From: Alphaproteobacteria bacterium US3C007
Lineage (GTDB): Bacteria > Pseudomonadota > Alphaproteobacteria > Rhodobacterales > Rhodobacteraceae
DNA length: 64,000 nt
Assembly (NCBI GenBank): GCA_034423775.1
Contig: CP139918.1
Location: 2,418,001-2,482,000 of the forward strand
Reading direction: 5' to 3'
The position numbers and the translations under genes were made by a program. Shown here piece by piece: positions 1-9,217 of this stretch. The first letter of the stretch is position 1. Each line of letters begins with the position of its first letter. Below the pieces are notes generated by a model, which saw nothing but the letters and a program-made list of their open reading frames with translations, did not search any database and was not told where the DNA came from.

Positions 1-432
1 ACCACGCCCATTTATTATTTAATTGGAGCGCCTTTTGCACTTAACACATCCGCTTGTACCATAAGACTGCTTGGTAGGGTTTGATTTTTCAAATGGGTTT
101 GGCAGCGCAAAAGGCGGAGTTTTCCCATCTTAAAGGTCACCTTCCGGCAAGCGAGTGACGCCAGTTTCGATTGCGTCCGTGTAAGGCCTTCGAGTGCATT
201 ATTTGCTGTATTGAGTGGAACCGATAAAGCCCTTAGGCCGGCCGAGCCGATGGCCTGCGATCGGGCGTGGACCAGACGCGTTTGCGACGCGCGTCTGGTA
301 AACTTTAGGCATCTTTTGCCGCATCTCAGTGCTGGGTAGCAATCGTGGGCGGGGCGTGTCGCCCCTCTATTGCGCAATATGGCACTGGTGCCCTGCGCGC
401 TTTCTATAGTTGCCTTTTTTGCGCGGATTTGG
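1..432. other. intergenic region at window start, no gene supported
   Basis: Downstream side of the amidinotransferase gene. Open frames here are short or overlap that gene and show no recognisable protein family. The only structure seen is a perfect 10-bp inverted repeat at 271-299. A gene lying mostly left of the window cannot be excluded. Confidence 0.5.
271..299. repeat. perfect 10-bp inverted repeat
   Basis: ACCAGACGCG and CGCGTCTGGT flank a 9-base loop. Neither strand has a T-run after the stem, so it does not look like a classical intrinsic terminator. It lies about 130 bp downstream of the amidinotransferase stop and could be a 3' processing or pausing hairpin. Function is inferred only. 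Confidence 0.5.
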
Positions 433-1539
433 TTATTGATGCGGAAAGTAATCCTCGCATTGGCCTTCGCGATACACATCTGCGGTGCAGCAATGCAAGC
501 CGCCGCCAAACGCATATGCATCTCGCAACTCAACCTCGATCACGTTCATGCCCAGCTTGTCCATTTGCTCAGCTTGATAGACCTCAGATTTTTCAACGCA
601 GACGGTTTTTGGATCAAGGACCAAAACATTCATGCTGAGCCAGGTTGATGAATAGCAAAGCGGCGGGGGGCTGTTATGCGCCGGCTGTGCGGCATCCACA
701 ATCTCCCAGCCATTTTTTTCGAACAGGCCGCGTTGCTCTGCGGGCAAACGGCGTTGCGGATTGTTTAAAATCAGCCCTGGGCGCAAAGGGGTGAATGTGG
801 CATCGATATGGATAGGGTAGGGATCGCCGGGGAAATTTACCGTATGCACGCGATGATCCGGAAAATGCCTGCGCAGCCATTCGATGCCTTTTAAATTGGT
901 GGTAAAGCCATGTTGAACAACGAGATCGCGGCCAAAGCGCAGAATGTCAGCTGCGTCAAAAAGCGGTTCTTCTTCTGTGGTGACAAAAAACTTCTCTTCC
1001 GCCCATTTGAGCCGTTTTTCAACTCCGATTTTATCCGATAAATAATCGGGATGATAATCGGCATTGGTCAAACGGGGTTTTGGCGCCGCTTCATGGCGAA
1101 AATTGCGGTCTTCCTCCCAGTATTTTTGCATCAGCGGCCGGTAGCAGAGATATTCAAACCAGCGGCAGCGATACGACATTGTGGCTTCCAATATTTCAGA
1201 GCCAACCGTCAGTAAGACATCGCGTGGTGGCATACATCCAAATTGGCTTTCGGTGTGAAAATCCGGCGTGATTGCGGGCGCTGAGAAATCAATTGGGGTT
1301 GGGCGATCCACGCGAATACCGCGCGCTTGCAGCAGCGCGGCAAAATTATCAAGCAGCTCATTGGCGCGATCGATTGTTTCCTGCGGGCGGCGGCCCCATT
1401 GGCCGCGCATGTCACTGTCTTCGGGCACTTTGGCATCTAGTGCGGGTTCTTCAGGGGGAATATGGCAATCATCGGCGCGACCAACGATTACATGTTTCAA
1501 AGGGTCCCATTCATTCCAGCTGTTTACCACGGATGCCAT
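433..1539 (-). CDS. glycine/serine amidinotransferase (AGAT family)
   Basis: Predicted to move an amidino group from L-arginine to an amine acceptor through a covalent amidino-cysteine, as in creatine, guanidino-acid or toxin biosynthesis. The catalytic elements of the AGAT fold are visible: FDAAD near residue 195 (general base Asp198), HIDAT with His244, and GGGLHC with the nucleophile Cys350. The protein is 368 aa, shorter than vertebrate AGAT, whose extra N-terminus is a mitochondrial leader. The ATG at 1539 is chosen because AGTGAG lies just upstream; an in-frame GTG at 1551 would add four residues. It is co-directional with the his genes but separated from the Dabb gene by 118 bp. The acceptor substrate cannot be told from sequence. 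Confidence 0.88.
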   Translation of the reverse strand: MASVVNSWNEWDPLKHVIVGRADDCHIPPEEPALDAKVPEDSDMRGQWGRRPQETIDRANELLDNFAALLQARGIRVDRPTPIDFSAPAITPDFHTESQFGCMPPRDVLLTVGSEILEATMSYRCRWFEYLCYRPLMQKYWEEDRNFRHEAAPKPRLTNADYHPDYLSDKIGVEKRLKWAEEKFFVTTEEEPLFDAADILRFGRDLVVQHGFTTNLKGIEWLRRHFPDHRVHTVNFPGDPYPIHIDATFTPLRPGLILNNPQRRLPAEQRGLFEKNGWEIVDAAQPAHNSPPPLCYSSTWLSMNVLVLDPKTVCVEKSEVYQAEQMDKLGMNVIEVELRDAYAFGGGLHCCTADVYREGQCEDYFPHQ

Positions 1540-1657
1540 TTTAAATCTCACTTTTTAAGACGGTTTTCTTCTGCGCTCAAAAAGCTTAGATTTTCCGCCG
1601 GTGCAATCAAAAAATCGCAGTTTTGGGGCCGGAGTTAAAAAATTATGCGCGTGCGCC

Positions 1658-1957
1658 TCAGGCCGGTAAGGCGCTTTCAAAATCAACCGCCAGCCGCAAT
1701 TCGCGCAGGGGGCGCACTTTTGCGATTGAAGCTTGATAGATGGGGTGAGCTTTATACGCCGCCAAAGCGGCTTCATCTTTGAATTCCGCATACACGACCC
1801 AATCAACCCGATCTTGCGCGATCGGGTCGCTTCCGATATTGCGCGCCACTTCAAAGCGCAGCGCGTTTGGAATTTCGGCCAAAAGCTGCAACCCTTCGCC
1901 GATTGCATCAATATCATCGAGGTTTTTAGCGTTAAAAAAGACGATATGTCGGATCAT
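1658..1957 (-). CDS. Dabb (stress-responsive alpha/beta-barrel) domain protein
   Basis: A 99-aa protein that is one dimeric alpha/beta-barrel domain. It starts MIRHIVFF, the first strand typical of the Dabb family, with the usual central VDWVVYAEF strand and the motif around AYKAHPIYQ. Members are stress-induced or act as small cyclases and decarboxylases; no activity can be assigned. Its ATG overlaps the hisE stop by 4 nt, so it is probably translated with the his genes and is their last member. A role in histidine synthesis is not implied. Confidence 0.85.
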   Translation of the reverse strand: MIRHIVFFNAKNLDDIDAIGEGLQLLAEIPNALRFEVARNIGSDPIAQDRVDWVVYAEFKDEAALAAYKAHPIYQASIAKVRPLRELRLAVDFESALPA

Positions 1958-2265
1958 GTTTTGCGCGCCGCCTTCTCAGTAAGGCCGGATTGGGCCGTTC
2001 TTCGCTCAAGCTCTGCCATGACATGTGATAGGCTGATCTCGCGTGATTTCAGCAAAACGAGAAGATGATACATCACATCTGCCGCTTCGTTGATCAGGCC
2101 GTTGGAATCATTTTTAACCGCTTCGATGATCAGTTCGACGGCTTCTTCGCCAAATTTTTCAGCGCATTTTTCCGCGCCCTTTTCCAGCAATTGCGCGGTC
2201 CAACTTTCGCCGGATGGCGCAGATGAGCGTTGCGCGATCAGATTTTCAAGCTGCTCCAACGTCAT
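1954..2265 (-). CDS. phosphoribosyl-ATP diphosphatase HisE
   Basis: Second step of histidine biosynthesis: hydrolyses phosphoribosyl-ATP to phosphoribosyl-AMP and pyrophosphate. The 103-aa protein has the MazG-like all-helical fold, with [14 protein letters not shown] holding the acidic Mg-binding residues and [14 protein letters not shown] following. It is the stand-alone HisE form, not fused to HisI; hisI is not in this window. Both ends overlap neighbours by 4 nt (hisF upstream, Dabb downstream), showing translational coupling. Confidence 0.95.
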   Translation of the reverse strand: MTLEQLENLIAQRSSAPSGESWTAQLLEKGAEKCAEKFGEEAVELIIEAVKNDSNGLINEAADVMYHLLVLLKSREISLSHVMAELERRTAQSGLTEKAARKT

Positions 2266-3026
2266 GTTTCTATCCTCATAGCTAGGCCCGCGGCTTCCAT
2301 ATGCGCTTTGGCCTCAGCGATTGTATAATCGCCAAAATGAAAAATCGATGCGGCGAGCACGGCTGAGGCGCCCCCTAGACGTACACCATCCACCAGGTGA
2401 TCTAGTGTTCCTACACCACCAGAGGCAATCACGGGGATATCGACCGCCTCAGCGATCGCGCGGGTCATTTCAAGATTGAAACCGGCTTTCGTACCATCGC
2501 GATCCATAGAGGTGAGCAAGATCTCACCGGCGCCCTTTTGGGCAATTTTAATGGCAAAGTCTACCGCATCCAGGCCAGTTGGTTTGCGCCCCCCATGGGT
2601 GAAAAGCTGCCATTGTCCAGGAGCTACTGTTTTGGCATCGATCGCGCAGACGATACATTGGCTGCCAAATTGATCTGCTGCCGCGCTGATCACATTCGGA
2701 TCGGCCACTGCGGCCGAGTTGAAGCTGACTTTATCCGCCCCTGCGCGCAACAGAGCCCGCACATCCGCGGCGCTGCGCACGCCGCCACCCACGGTAAGGG
2801 GTATATAGCATTGCTCGGCTGTGCGCCGCACAACATCGAACATCGTGCCGCGGTTTTCATGCGTGGCATTGATGTCTAAAAAGCATAATTCATCTGCCCC
2901 CGCGTGATCATAAGCGCGCGCGGCATCCACCGGATCACCCGCATCGCGTAAATCCACAAAATTGATCCCCTTGACCACGCGCCCATCGGCCACGTCTAAA
3001 CACGGGATGATGCGGGTTTTAAGCAT
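2262..3026 (-). CDS. imidazole glycerol phosphate synthase cyclase subunit HisF
   Basis: TIM-barrel subunit that takes ammonia from HisH and converts PRFAR to imidazole glycerol phosphate and AICAR. At 254 aa it has the family length. Visible signatures are [19 protein letters not shown] at the N-terminus (catalytic Asp of the first strand), the phosphate-binding VGGGVRS, and the second catalytic Asp in [13 protein letters not shown], followed by VIASGGVG. Its start overlaps the hisA end by 8 nt and its end overlaps hisE by 4 nt. Confidence 0.97.
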   Translation of the reverse strand: MLKTRIIPCLDVADGRVVKGINFVDLRDAGDPVDAARAYDHAGADELCFLDINATHENRGTMFDVVRRTAEQCYIPLTVGGGVRSAADVRALLRAGADKVSFNSAAVADPNVISAAADQFGSQCIVCAIDAKTVAPGQWQLFTHGGRKPTGLDAVDFAIKIAQKGAGEILLTSMDRDGTKAGFNLEMTRAIAEAVDIPVIASGGVGTLDHLVDGVRLGGASAVLAASIFHFGDYTIAEAKAHMEAAGLAMRIET

Positions 3027-3741
3027 CTAACGCCTTCAGGGCAGCGCCAAGGTCAAGCGCTCCATCATAAAGCGCGCGCCCCGAAATAGCTCCGTTTAAA
3101 GCGGCTCCACAGCTCTTCAAGGCCAATAGGTCGGCCAGCGAGGAAACTCCACCTGACGCGATCACCGGAATGGAAATCGCATCCGCCAAAGCCGCAGTGG
3201 CTTCAATATTTGGTCCCTTCATCGCGCCATCGCGGTTGATATCGGTGTAAATAATCGCAGCCACGCCATCTTGTTCAAACGATTTTGCCAGCTCGGTGAC
3301 CTCTGTATCGGTCTCAACCGCCCATCCTTTGGTGGCCACCATGCCATTGCGGGCATCGATGCCAACGGCAATTTTATCTGGGAAAGTCAGGGCTGCTTGC
3401 CGGACAAGGGCGGGGTTCTCAACCGCGACAGTGCCTAAAATCACCCGCGACAACCCCTTTTCGATCCAATTCTCAATGGTCGCCATATCGCGGATACCAC
3501 CGCCCAATTGAGCCGGCACGTTGCACTGCTTCAAAATGGCTTCAACGGGTTCGGCGTTGACGGGTTTTCCGGCAAAGGCACCGTTCAGATCAACCAAATG
3601 CAACCATCTGCACCCCGCGTCAACAAAGCTTCTGGCTTGGGCGGCCGGGTCTTCATTAAACACCGTGGTGGCGTTCATATCGCCACGCAAAAGCCGCACG
3701 GCTGCGCCGTCTTTCAAGTCGATAGCAGGATACAGGATCAT
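3019..3741 (-). CDS. ProFAR isomerase HisA
   Basis: Phosphoribosylformimino-AICAR-phosphate isomerase, fourth step of histidine biosynthesis and a structural sister of HisF. The 240-aa TIM barrel begins [12 protein letters not shown] (catalytic Asp of strand 1). It has the phosphate-binding QLGGGIRDM, the second catalytic Asp in [14 protein letters not shown] and IASGGVSS near the end. It sits between hisH (139-bp gap) and hisF (8-nt overlap). Confidence 0.97.
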   Translation of the reverse strand: MILYPAIDLKDGAAVRLLRGDMNATTVFNEDPAAQARSFVDAGCRWLHLVDLNGAFAGKPVNAEPVEAILKQCNVPAQLGGGIRDMATIENWIEKGLSRVILGTVAVENPALVRQAALTFPDKIAVGIDARNGMVATKGWAVETDTEVTELAKSFEQDGVAAIIYTDINRDGAMKGPNIEATAALADAISIPVIASGGVSSLADLLALKSCGAALNGAISGRALYDGALDLGAALKALDA

Positions 3742-3880
3742 TCTTTTCTCAAAACCTTCTTAACGGGGTGCATGTGCCATGTCAGAGCGCGAATTGCAAT
3801 CAACGGATCGGCATCTATTGCATCCGCCCTTGCAGTATGTCGCGGGGGCAATGGAAGCCTGTTCTCTTGCCCGAATGCCG

Positions 3881-4516
3881 CTAGGGGGACCAAGACAAGA
3901 AATTGGCGATCATCTGCAGGCCAGCGATAGAACTTTTTTCAGGATGAAATTGTGTGCCAACCATTGTGTCTCGGCCCACGATTGCCGAAATCGGCTGCCC
4001 ATAATCTACGCAGGCGATGCGTTGAGAGGGTGCATTAAGCTCCATGTGATAGGAATGCACAAAATAAGCATGGCTTCCATCGGGCACGTTGCGCAAAAGC
4101 GGGTGCGGTTGATCGAAGCTTAAATTATTCCAGCCCATATGTGGAACTTTAAGCGCAGGCTCGTTCGGCTTGATCTTGTGAATTTCCCCATCAATCCAAC
4201 CCAGACCGCTGGTGGCTTCATATTCAAACCCTTTTTGGGCCATCATCTGCATGCCGACGCAAATGCCAAAAAATGGACGTCCGCGCTCGAGCACAGCTTC
4301 GATCATTGTCTCAAAAACGTCAGATTCTGTCAGCGCTTTGCGGCACGCCGGAAACGCGCCATCGCCAGGAAGCACCAAACGATCGGCTTTGGCAACCATG
4401 GCAGGATCAGCGCTCACGCGCACCTCTCCTGCATTGGTTTCTTGGGCCATACGTTCAAAGGCCTTGCTAGCAGAGTGCAGGTTTCCGCTATCGTAATCGA
4501 TTATAACGGTCAGCAT
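3881..4516 (-). CDS. imidazole glycerol phosphate synthase glutaminase subunit HisH
   Basis: Class I glutamine amidotransferase that feeds ammonia to HisF. The catalytic triad is present: Cys in FFGICVGMQMM near residue 84, and His and Glu in GTQFHPEKS near the C-terminus. The protein is 211 aa, a normal length. It lies 6 bp downstream of hisB. The 139-bp stretch between its stop and hisA holds no supported gene, so hisA may carry its own ribosome entry or promoter there. Confidence 0.96.
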   Translation of the reverse strand: MLTVIIDYDSGNLHSASKAFERMAQETNAGEVRVSADPAMVAKADRLVLPGDGAFPACRKALTESDVFETMIEAVLERGRPFFGICVGMQMMAQKGFEYEATSGLGWIDGEIHKIKPNEPALKVPHMGWNNLSFDQPHPLLRNVPDGSHAYFVHSYHMELNAPSQRIACVDYGQPISAIVGRDTMVGTQFHPEKSSIAGLQMIANFLSWSP

Positions 4517-4522
4517 GATGTT

Positions 4523-5110
4523 TTACAGACTGCCTTTGGTCGATGGCAATTTACCTTGCATCCGCGGGTCATGTTCAACGGCTGTTCGCAACGCCTTGGC
4601 CACCGATTTAAAAACCGCTTCTGCAATATGGTGACTGTTGAAGCCATGGATCTGATCAATATGCAGCGTCATCCCCGCATGCGTGGAAAACGCCTGAAAA
4701 AATTCGCGCAATAATTCGCTGTCAAAGGCGCCGATTTTTGCGCTTGGCAGCACTACGTTCCAAATCAAAAAAGGCCGTGCAGATAAATCTAATGCACAGC
4801 GAATTTGTGCATCATCCATCGGCAATAAACAGCTTCCATAACGATTGATACCGCGTTTATCCCCCAAAGCTTGGCTGAGCGCTTGGCCCAAAGCAATACC
4901 AGTATCCTCAACGCTGTGATGGTCATCAATATGGGTATCGCCTTCGCAGCGGATACGCAGATCGATCAAGGAGTGGCGCGACAGCTGATCGAGCATGTGG
5001 TCAAAAAAGCCAACACCTGTTTGATTGTCATAAAGACCAGTGCCATCCAGATCCAGCGTGACTTCTATTTTTGTTTCAGCCGTGTTGCGGCTCACGGTTG
5101 CGTTGCGCAT
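4523..5110 (-). CDS. imidazoleglycerol-phosphate dehydratase HisB
   Basis: Dehydrates imidazole glycerol phosphate to imidazole acetol phosphate. The 195-aa monofunctional form has the metal-binding repeats [32 protein letters not shown] and [11 protein letters not shown]. The ATG at 5110 is preferred because AAGGACGG lies 6 bases upstream and it gives the family's usual length; a longer frame up to 5173 would add 21 unconserved residues. It is the promoter-proximal gene of hisB-hisH-hisA-hisF-hisE. Confidence 0.96.
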   Translation of the reverse strand: MRNATVSRNTAETKIEVTLDLDGTGLYDNQTGVGFFDHMLDQLSRHSLIDLRIRCEGDTHIDDHHSVEDTGIALGQALSQALGDKRGINRYGSCLLPMDDAQIRCALDLSARPFLIWNVVLPSAKIGAFDSELLREFFQAFSTHAGMTLHIDQIHGFNSHHIAEAVFKSVAKALRTAVEHDPRMQGKLPSTKGSL

Positions 5111-5731
5111 GAAATTCCGTCCTTCTCTTTGCACCACCTTATAGAGCGCTCTTGATGTCGCGCCAACCCCCATGAGCGCGGGCGCTGAAGAAGGCTGTTA
5201 GAGGTTCCATTCAAGGCTAAATGTAAGCGAGATCCTGCGCGTTGTTTTGGGCGCCCACACCCGCGAGCTGCGGCAAGGATGGCAGCAGGTATAGGCTGTC
5301 ATCTCTGGCGCGCTGTCGCGGTGATCCGGCGCGGTAGAAATAGCTTTTTCGTGTTATCAGTCGTAGATCTTCCGCGATTGTGTTGGCACAAAACCTCCGA
5401 TGGGTAAGGTCAAAAATTATGGCTTTTAATGGCGTGCATTTTAGCGCTCCAGAATCTGGGGTAAAATTCGTTGCTGCTTACTTAGGTGATGCGCCAAAGC
5501 TTTGTTTTCGACGGGTTCAGTGCAGAGAAAGCAAAAGGTTGCAGGGCCAATGCGCGCAGTTGGGCCTTTGTATAGCCGTGCGCCACAGCGCTCTATGTCA
5601 GAGTGGCGGTAATTTGAACCGCTTCTTAACTGCGCCAAGAAGTTTAAATTTTCCATTGATAGTGTAAAGCCGGTTCTGATGGTAGATTTGCCGTGTGAAA
5701 GAGCTAGATGTAAACTTCATTAACGTGGTGA
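5111..5731. other. 620-bp divergent intergenic region
   Basis: Lies between hisB (leftward) and the deacetylase gene (rightward), so it should hold both promoters. Two frames of 71 and 95 codons exist on opposite strands but resemble no family and oppose each other, so I do not call them. No hairpin with a T-run and no recognised operator were seen. Confidence 0.5.
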
Positions 5732-5764
5732 AAGGTTTGTAAAATTATAGAAGAAAACGACATA

Positions 5765-6886
5765 ATAACAGAAGCCTGCAGGCCGTATTTAATTTCATCT
5801 TCGATCTACCGCTATTCGAGTTACGGCGGCAATCATCCGCTGGCTATTCCGCGTGTTGCAGCGGCTTTCGATCTTATCTCTTCGTTGAACATGCGCAGTT
5901 TGGATCGCTACTGCACGGCGCCTCAGGCAAAGCCTGCGCTTTTGAAAACCTTCCACGCGCCAGAGTATATTGCGGCGCTTAAAAGGGCTGAAGATACGCA
6001 AAAAATATCAGAGCATGATCAGAAGAGATACCAATTGGGCACTGTCTCAAACCCGGTTTTTAAGGGTATGTTTGCACGGCCGGCCACGTCTGTTGGAAGT
6101 TCGTTATTGGCTGCTGAACTGGTTGCAAATGGTGGCGTTGCTTATGCGATGGGCGGCGGTTTACACCACGGGTTGACCGATCGCGCGAATGGCTTTTGCT
6201 TTTTGAATGATTTGGTATTTGCAATCTTACGGCTGCGCAGCCTTGGCGTAGAACGTATTGCTTATGTTGATTTGGATGCACATCATTGCGATGGGGTTCA
6301 GGCCGCGTTTTCGGGGGATCGTGACCTTCTAATGATCTCAACCCATGAGGCGAAAAGATGGCCTTTTACAGGGGGTCTCTCTGAAAATATAATTGATCAG
6401 CAGATGAATATACCCCTGTTAAAGAATTGTAATAATGAAGAATTTAATCTTTTCACGGAAGATTGTGTTTTTCCTGCATTGGCCCGCTTTGCCCCCGAAG
6501 CGATAATAATCCAAGGTGGGGCTGATGCTGTTTGCGATGACCCTCTGTCGCGGTTGGGGCTGTCAAATTACACGCTGTGGAACGCGGTAAAACGGCTAAA
6601 AGAAATGTGCGACAAAATCATTCTGACGGGCGGCGGCGGATATAACCCATGGACGGTGGCGCGCTTATGGGCTGGGTTTTGGTTGGTTCTCAACGATCGC
6701 TCGCCTTTTATCGAGCTTCCGAGCGGCGCGCAGCGCGGTCTTGAAAGCCTGTCTTGGCAGCGCAAACTGCGCCCCAGCCGTGATTTAATCACTCAACTTT
6801 ACGATACTCCACCCGAAAAGGCGCAAATTATACGGCCGGAAACCGCTGCTTTGGCAAAACATATTCGCAATCTTCACGCGCTTTGA
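5765..6886 (+). CDS. histone deacetylase-like (AcuC/AphA superfamily) amidohydrolase, start codon missing
   Basis: Zn-dependent deacetylase of the arginase/deacetylase fold; bacterial members deacetylate acetyl-lysine, acetylpolyamines or related amides. All active-site elements are present: the His pair in GGGLHHG, Zn ligands in DLDAHHCDG and GADAVCDDPL, and the transition-state Tyr in GGGGY. The conserved frame continues upstream of the first usual start codons (TTG 5885, ATG 5891): residues reading SIYRYSSYGGNHPLAIPRV match the family N-terminus with its YGxxHPL motif. No ATG, GTG or TTG occurs in that frame back to the stop at 5729. I extend to the ATA at 5765 (373 aa, near the expected length), but the true start is unknown. 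It could be a non-canonical start, a start-codon mutation or a sequence error. Confidence 0.72.
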   Translation: MTEACRPYLISSSIYRYSSYGGNHPLAIPRVAAAFDLISSLNMRSLDRYCTAPQAKPALLKTFHAPEYIAALKRAEDTQKISEHDQKRYQLGTVSNPVFKGMFARPATSVGSSLLAAELVANGGVAYAMGGGLHHGLTDRANGFCFLNDLVFAILRLRSLGVERIAYVDLDAHHCDGVQAAFSGDRDLLMISTHEAKRWPFTGGLSENIIDQQMNIPLLKNCNNEEFNLFTEDCVFPALARFAPEAIIIQGGADAVCDDPLSRLGLSNYTLWNAVKRLKEMCDKIILTGGGGYNPWTVARLWAGFWLVLNDRSPFIELPSGAQRGLESLSWQRKLRPSRDLITQLYDTPPEKAQIIRPETAALAKHIRNLHAL

Positions 6887-7049
6887 AAAACACATACGCC
6901 CGGCCTTTGGCGCTGCATCATAGCATTTTTTATTGGTTTGGCCCGTTTCTGACGCGATTACAGAGAATAAACAGCCTTCTGCGCGGGGCGGACCTTTCTT
7001 TATGGCGCTGCCCCGCTATGTCCAGCTTCATGAATACCCAGTTTGATAA

Positions 7050-8423
7050 ATGTGTAAGAGGCGCGTTGATGCCTGCTCAGAGCCGGATTTTTTGGCTGTG
7101 AGCGGGCGTGCTGTAAAGGTTCCAAGTGGCCGCGCGGCGCGCCTTGCTCATATTGGTGGCCTTTCTTTGGGTATGATGGGCAATGTTGCTGGCCAAGGTT
7201 TGAAAGAGCTGGGTTCTGGCCGGCGGCCGGCGCTTCCACAGCTTTTAATGAGCCCTCAAAATATAAGCCTTTTGGCGCGTAAACTGGCAAAAATGCGCGG
7301 TGCGGCGATGAAACTGGGCCAGCTACTTTCAATGGATAGCGGCGATTTTCTGCCATCGGAGCTGGCAATGATTTTGCAGCGTTTGCGGGCTGAGGCGGAT
7401 TTCATGCCCCCGAAGCAATTGCGAGATGTGCTGAACCAAGAATGGGGAATGGGCTGGATGGGGCGGTTTTCCCGCTTTGATGTGCGCCCGATGGCGGCCG
7501 CTTCGATCGGGCAGGTCCATTATGCCGTAACCAAGGCGGGCGAGGCCTTGGCCATAAAAGTTCAATATCCAGGCGTGCGCAACAGCATTGATAGCGATAT
7601 TGAAAACGTATCCGCCCTAATCGCATGGTCGGGGCTGTTGCCCCCCGGCCTCGATCTGGGCCCGTTTCTGACCTTGGCGAAAGAACAGCTGCACGAAGAA
7701 ACCGATTACGCGCGCGAGGCCAAGCAGCTGTTATGCTTTGGCGACCTTTTAAGCGGGGATACCCGCTTTGCAGTGCCGCAAGTGCACGCGGATTTAAGCA
7801 CCGAAAATATATTGGCGATGGAGTTTATGCCGGGTCAGCCGATTGAAGATTTGCTTCAATTTCCAACAGAGGATCGACGTGCTGTCATGGAGGCTTTGAT
7901 CGATTTGAGCTTAAAAGAACTTTTTGATTTCAAGCTTATGCAGACAGATCCTAATTTCGCGAACTTCCTCTATGATGCAAAATCAAAACGGGTGGTTTTG
8001 TTGGATTTTGGCGCAACGCGCCCGGTGAATGCGGCGCTAAGTGCAGCCTATGCCCGCTATCTGAACGCAGGTTTGGCAGGGCAAGAAACTTCTATGTGCA
8101 GTGCTGCGTTGACGTTAGGGTTCTTAAATGAAGCCATGCCGCAGAGCATGCAGGATGAGTTTGTCGAGATGATGCATCTTGCTTTTGCAGAGCTGGCAAA
8201 GGATAAGATTTTTCAATTTGGCCAAAATGAACTGGCGCATGATTTGCAACAACGCGGTTTGCAAATGGCCGAGCGCTCGCGCGAGATGCATTTGCCGCCG
8301 CCTGAGACTTTGTATATCCAGCGTAAAATGGCGGGCCTTTATTTATTAGGGCGTCGACTTAAGGCAGAAGTTGATTTGCAAAATTTGCTTAAACCTTACT
8401 TGCATGATTGCGATCAGGGCTAG
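7050..8423 (+). CDS. ABC1/AarF-family atypical protein kinase
   Basis: UbiB-like atypical kinase/ATPase family linked to quinone biosynthesis or lipid homeostasis. Motifs in order: the signature KxGQ in MRGAAMKLGQLLSMD, an alanine-rich loop in AAASIGQVHYA, the ATP lysine in IKVQYPG, LHEETDYAREA, QTDPNFANF (catalytic loop) and LLDFGAT (metal-binding Asp). The frame opens at ATG 7050, but conservation begins only around VSGRAVKVPSGRAARL, so GTG 7098 or TTG 7092 is a likely real start. No C-terminal membrane segments are obvious, unlike UbiB itself. It lies 163 bp after the deacetylase, same strand. The substrate is unknown. Confidence 0.87.
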   Translation: MCKRRVDACSEPDFLAVSGRAVKVPSGRAARLAHIGGLSLGMMGNVAGQGLKELGSGRRPALPQLLMSPQNISLLARKLAKMRGAAMKLGQLLSMDSGDFLPSELAMILQRLRAEADFMPPKQLRDVLNQEWGMGWMGRFSRFDVRPMAAASIGQVHYAVTKAGEALAIKVQYPGVRNSIDSDIENVSALIAWSGLLPPGLDLGPFLTLAKEQLHEETDYAREAKQLLCFGDLLSGDTRFAVPQVHADLSTENILAMEFMPGQPIEDLLQFPTEDRRAVMEALIDLSLKELFDFKLMQTDPNFANFLYDAKSKRVVLLDFGATRPVNAALSAAYARYLNAGLAGQETSMCSAALTLGFLNEAMPQSMQDEFVEMMHLAFAELAKDKIFQFGQNELAHDLQQRGLQMAERSREMHLPPPETLYIQRKMAGLYLLGRRLKAEVDLQNLLKPYLHDCDQG

Positions 8424-8482
8424 CCGGAAAGGCCGATTGTAATCTTGCTTAAGCGGGTAAAGGGCGGATGTATTTGCCCAGA

Positions 8483-9217
8483 TTACCATGTTTCGGAAAA
8501 TGGCCGCAGGTCGAACTCATGGCTCCAGCCATCTTTGCTTTGATGGTATAAGCTCCAATACGCCTCCGCCACAGAGCTTGGCTTCATCAGACTGTCTTCG
8601 GGCAGTCTATCTGGATCTTTGCCCTGCGCCCGAAATCGCTCACGGATAAATCCAGTGTCAACGGCGGCATCAATAATCAGATGGGAAACGTGAATATTTT
8701 GCGGGCCCAATTCACGGGCCATGCTTTGCGCCAGCATACGCAACCCCGCTTTCCCGGCCGCAAATGCACTATAGCCTGATTTTCCCCTCAAACTGGCAGA
8801 AGCGCCCGTGAAAAATACTTTACCCCTGCCGCGTGGAACCATATATCGCGCAGCTTCTCGGCCCGTTAAAAATCCTGCGAAACAGGCCATTTCCCAAACC
8901 TTTTGAAAAACCCGCGTGGTCGTTTCCAGAATTGGAAAATGAACATTTCCACCCACATTGAAGATAACCAGATCAAGGGCCCCGATATCGCGTTCGATGG
9001 TTTTAAAAAGATCTGCGGTTTGGTCCTCATCGCGGGCATCCATAGAAAACTTATATGCGACCCCGCCAGAGGCGGAAATCTCATCGACTAGGTCTGTCAG
9101 TTTATCGCCATTGCGACGCGCCAAACAAACCACAAACCCGCCTTGTGCGAAACGCCGGGCGATGGCGGCGCCAATATAATCGCCCGCGCCCACGATCAGC
9201 ACAATCGGCGTCGTCAT
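8483..9217 (-). CDS. SDR-family protein with Phe in place of the catalytic Tyr
   Basis: Rossmann-fold short-chain dehydrogenase/reductase-like protein, 244 aa. The glycine motif is degenerate (VGAGDYIGAAIA) and the active-site region reads YSAFAAGKAG: Lys156 is kept, but the residue four before it is Phe152 instead of Tyr. This matches the SDR_c10 subgroup of classical SDRs described as lacking the active-site Tyr, so a normal dehydrogenase reaction is doubtful. The start overlaps the GST stop by 4 nt, and the two are probably co-translated. Substrate and activity are unknown. Confidence 0.85.
   Translation of the reverse strand: MTTPIVLIVGAGDYIGAAIARRFAQGGFVVCLARRNGDKLTDLVDEISASGGVAYKFSMDARDEDQTADLFKTIERDIGALDLVIFNVGGNVHFPILETTTRVFQKVWEMACFAGFLTGREAARYMVPRGRGKVFFTGASASLRGKSGYSAFAAGKAGLRMLAQSMARELGPQNIHVSHLIIDAAVDTGFIRERFRAQGKDPDRLPEDSLMKPSSVAEAYWSLYHQSKDGWSHEFDLRPFSETW

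Noticed and set aside
15..533. 172-codon minus-strand frame at window start
   Set aside because: It overlaps the real 3' end of the amidinotransferase in another frame, has random-looking composition and no family match.
5380..5667. 95-codon plus-strand frame upstream of the deacetylase
   Set aside because: No homology recognised, no ribosome site, and a comparable frame lies on the opposite strand.
6883..7101. 72-codon frame between deacetylase and AarF kinase
   Set aside because: Starts TTG overlapping the deacetylase stop and runs into the kinase gene in another frame; no known family.
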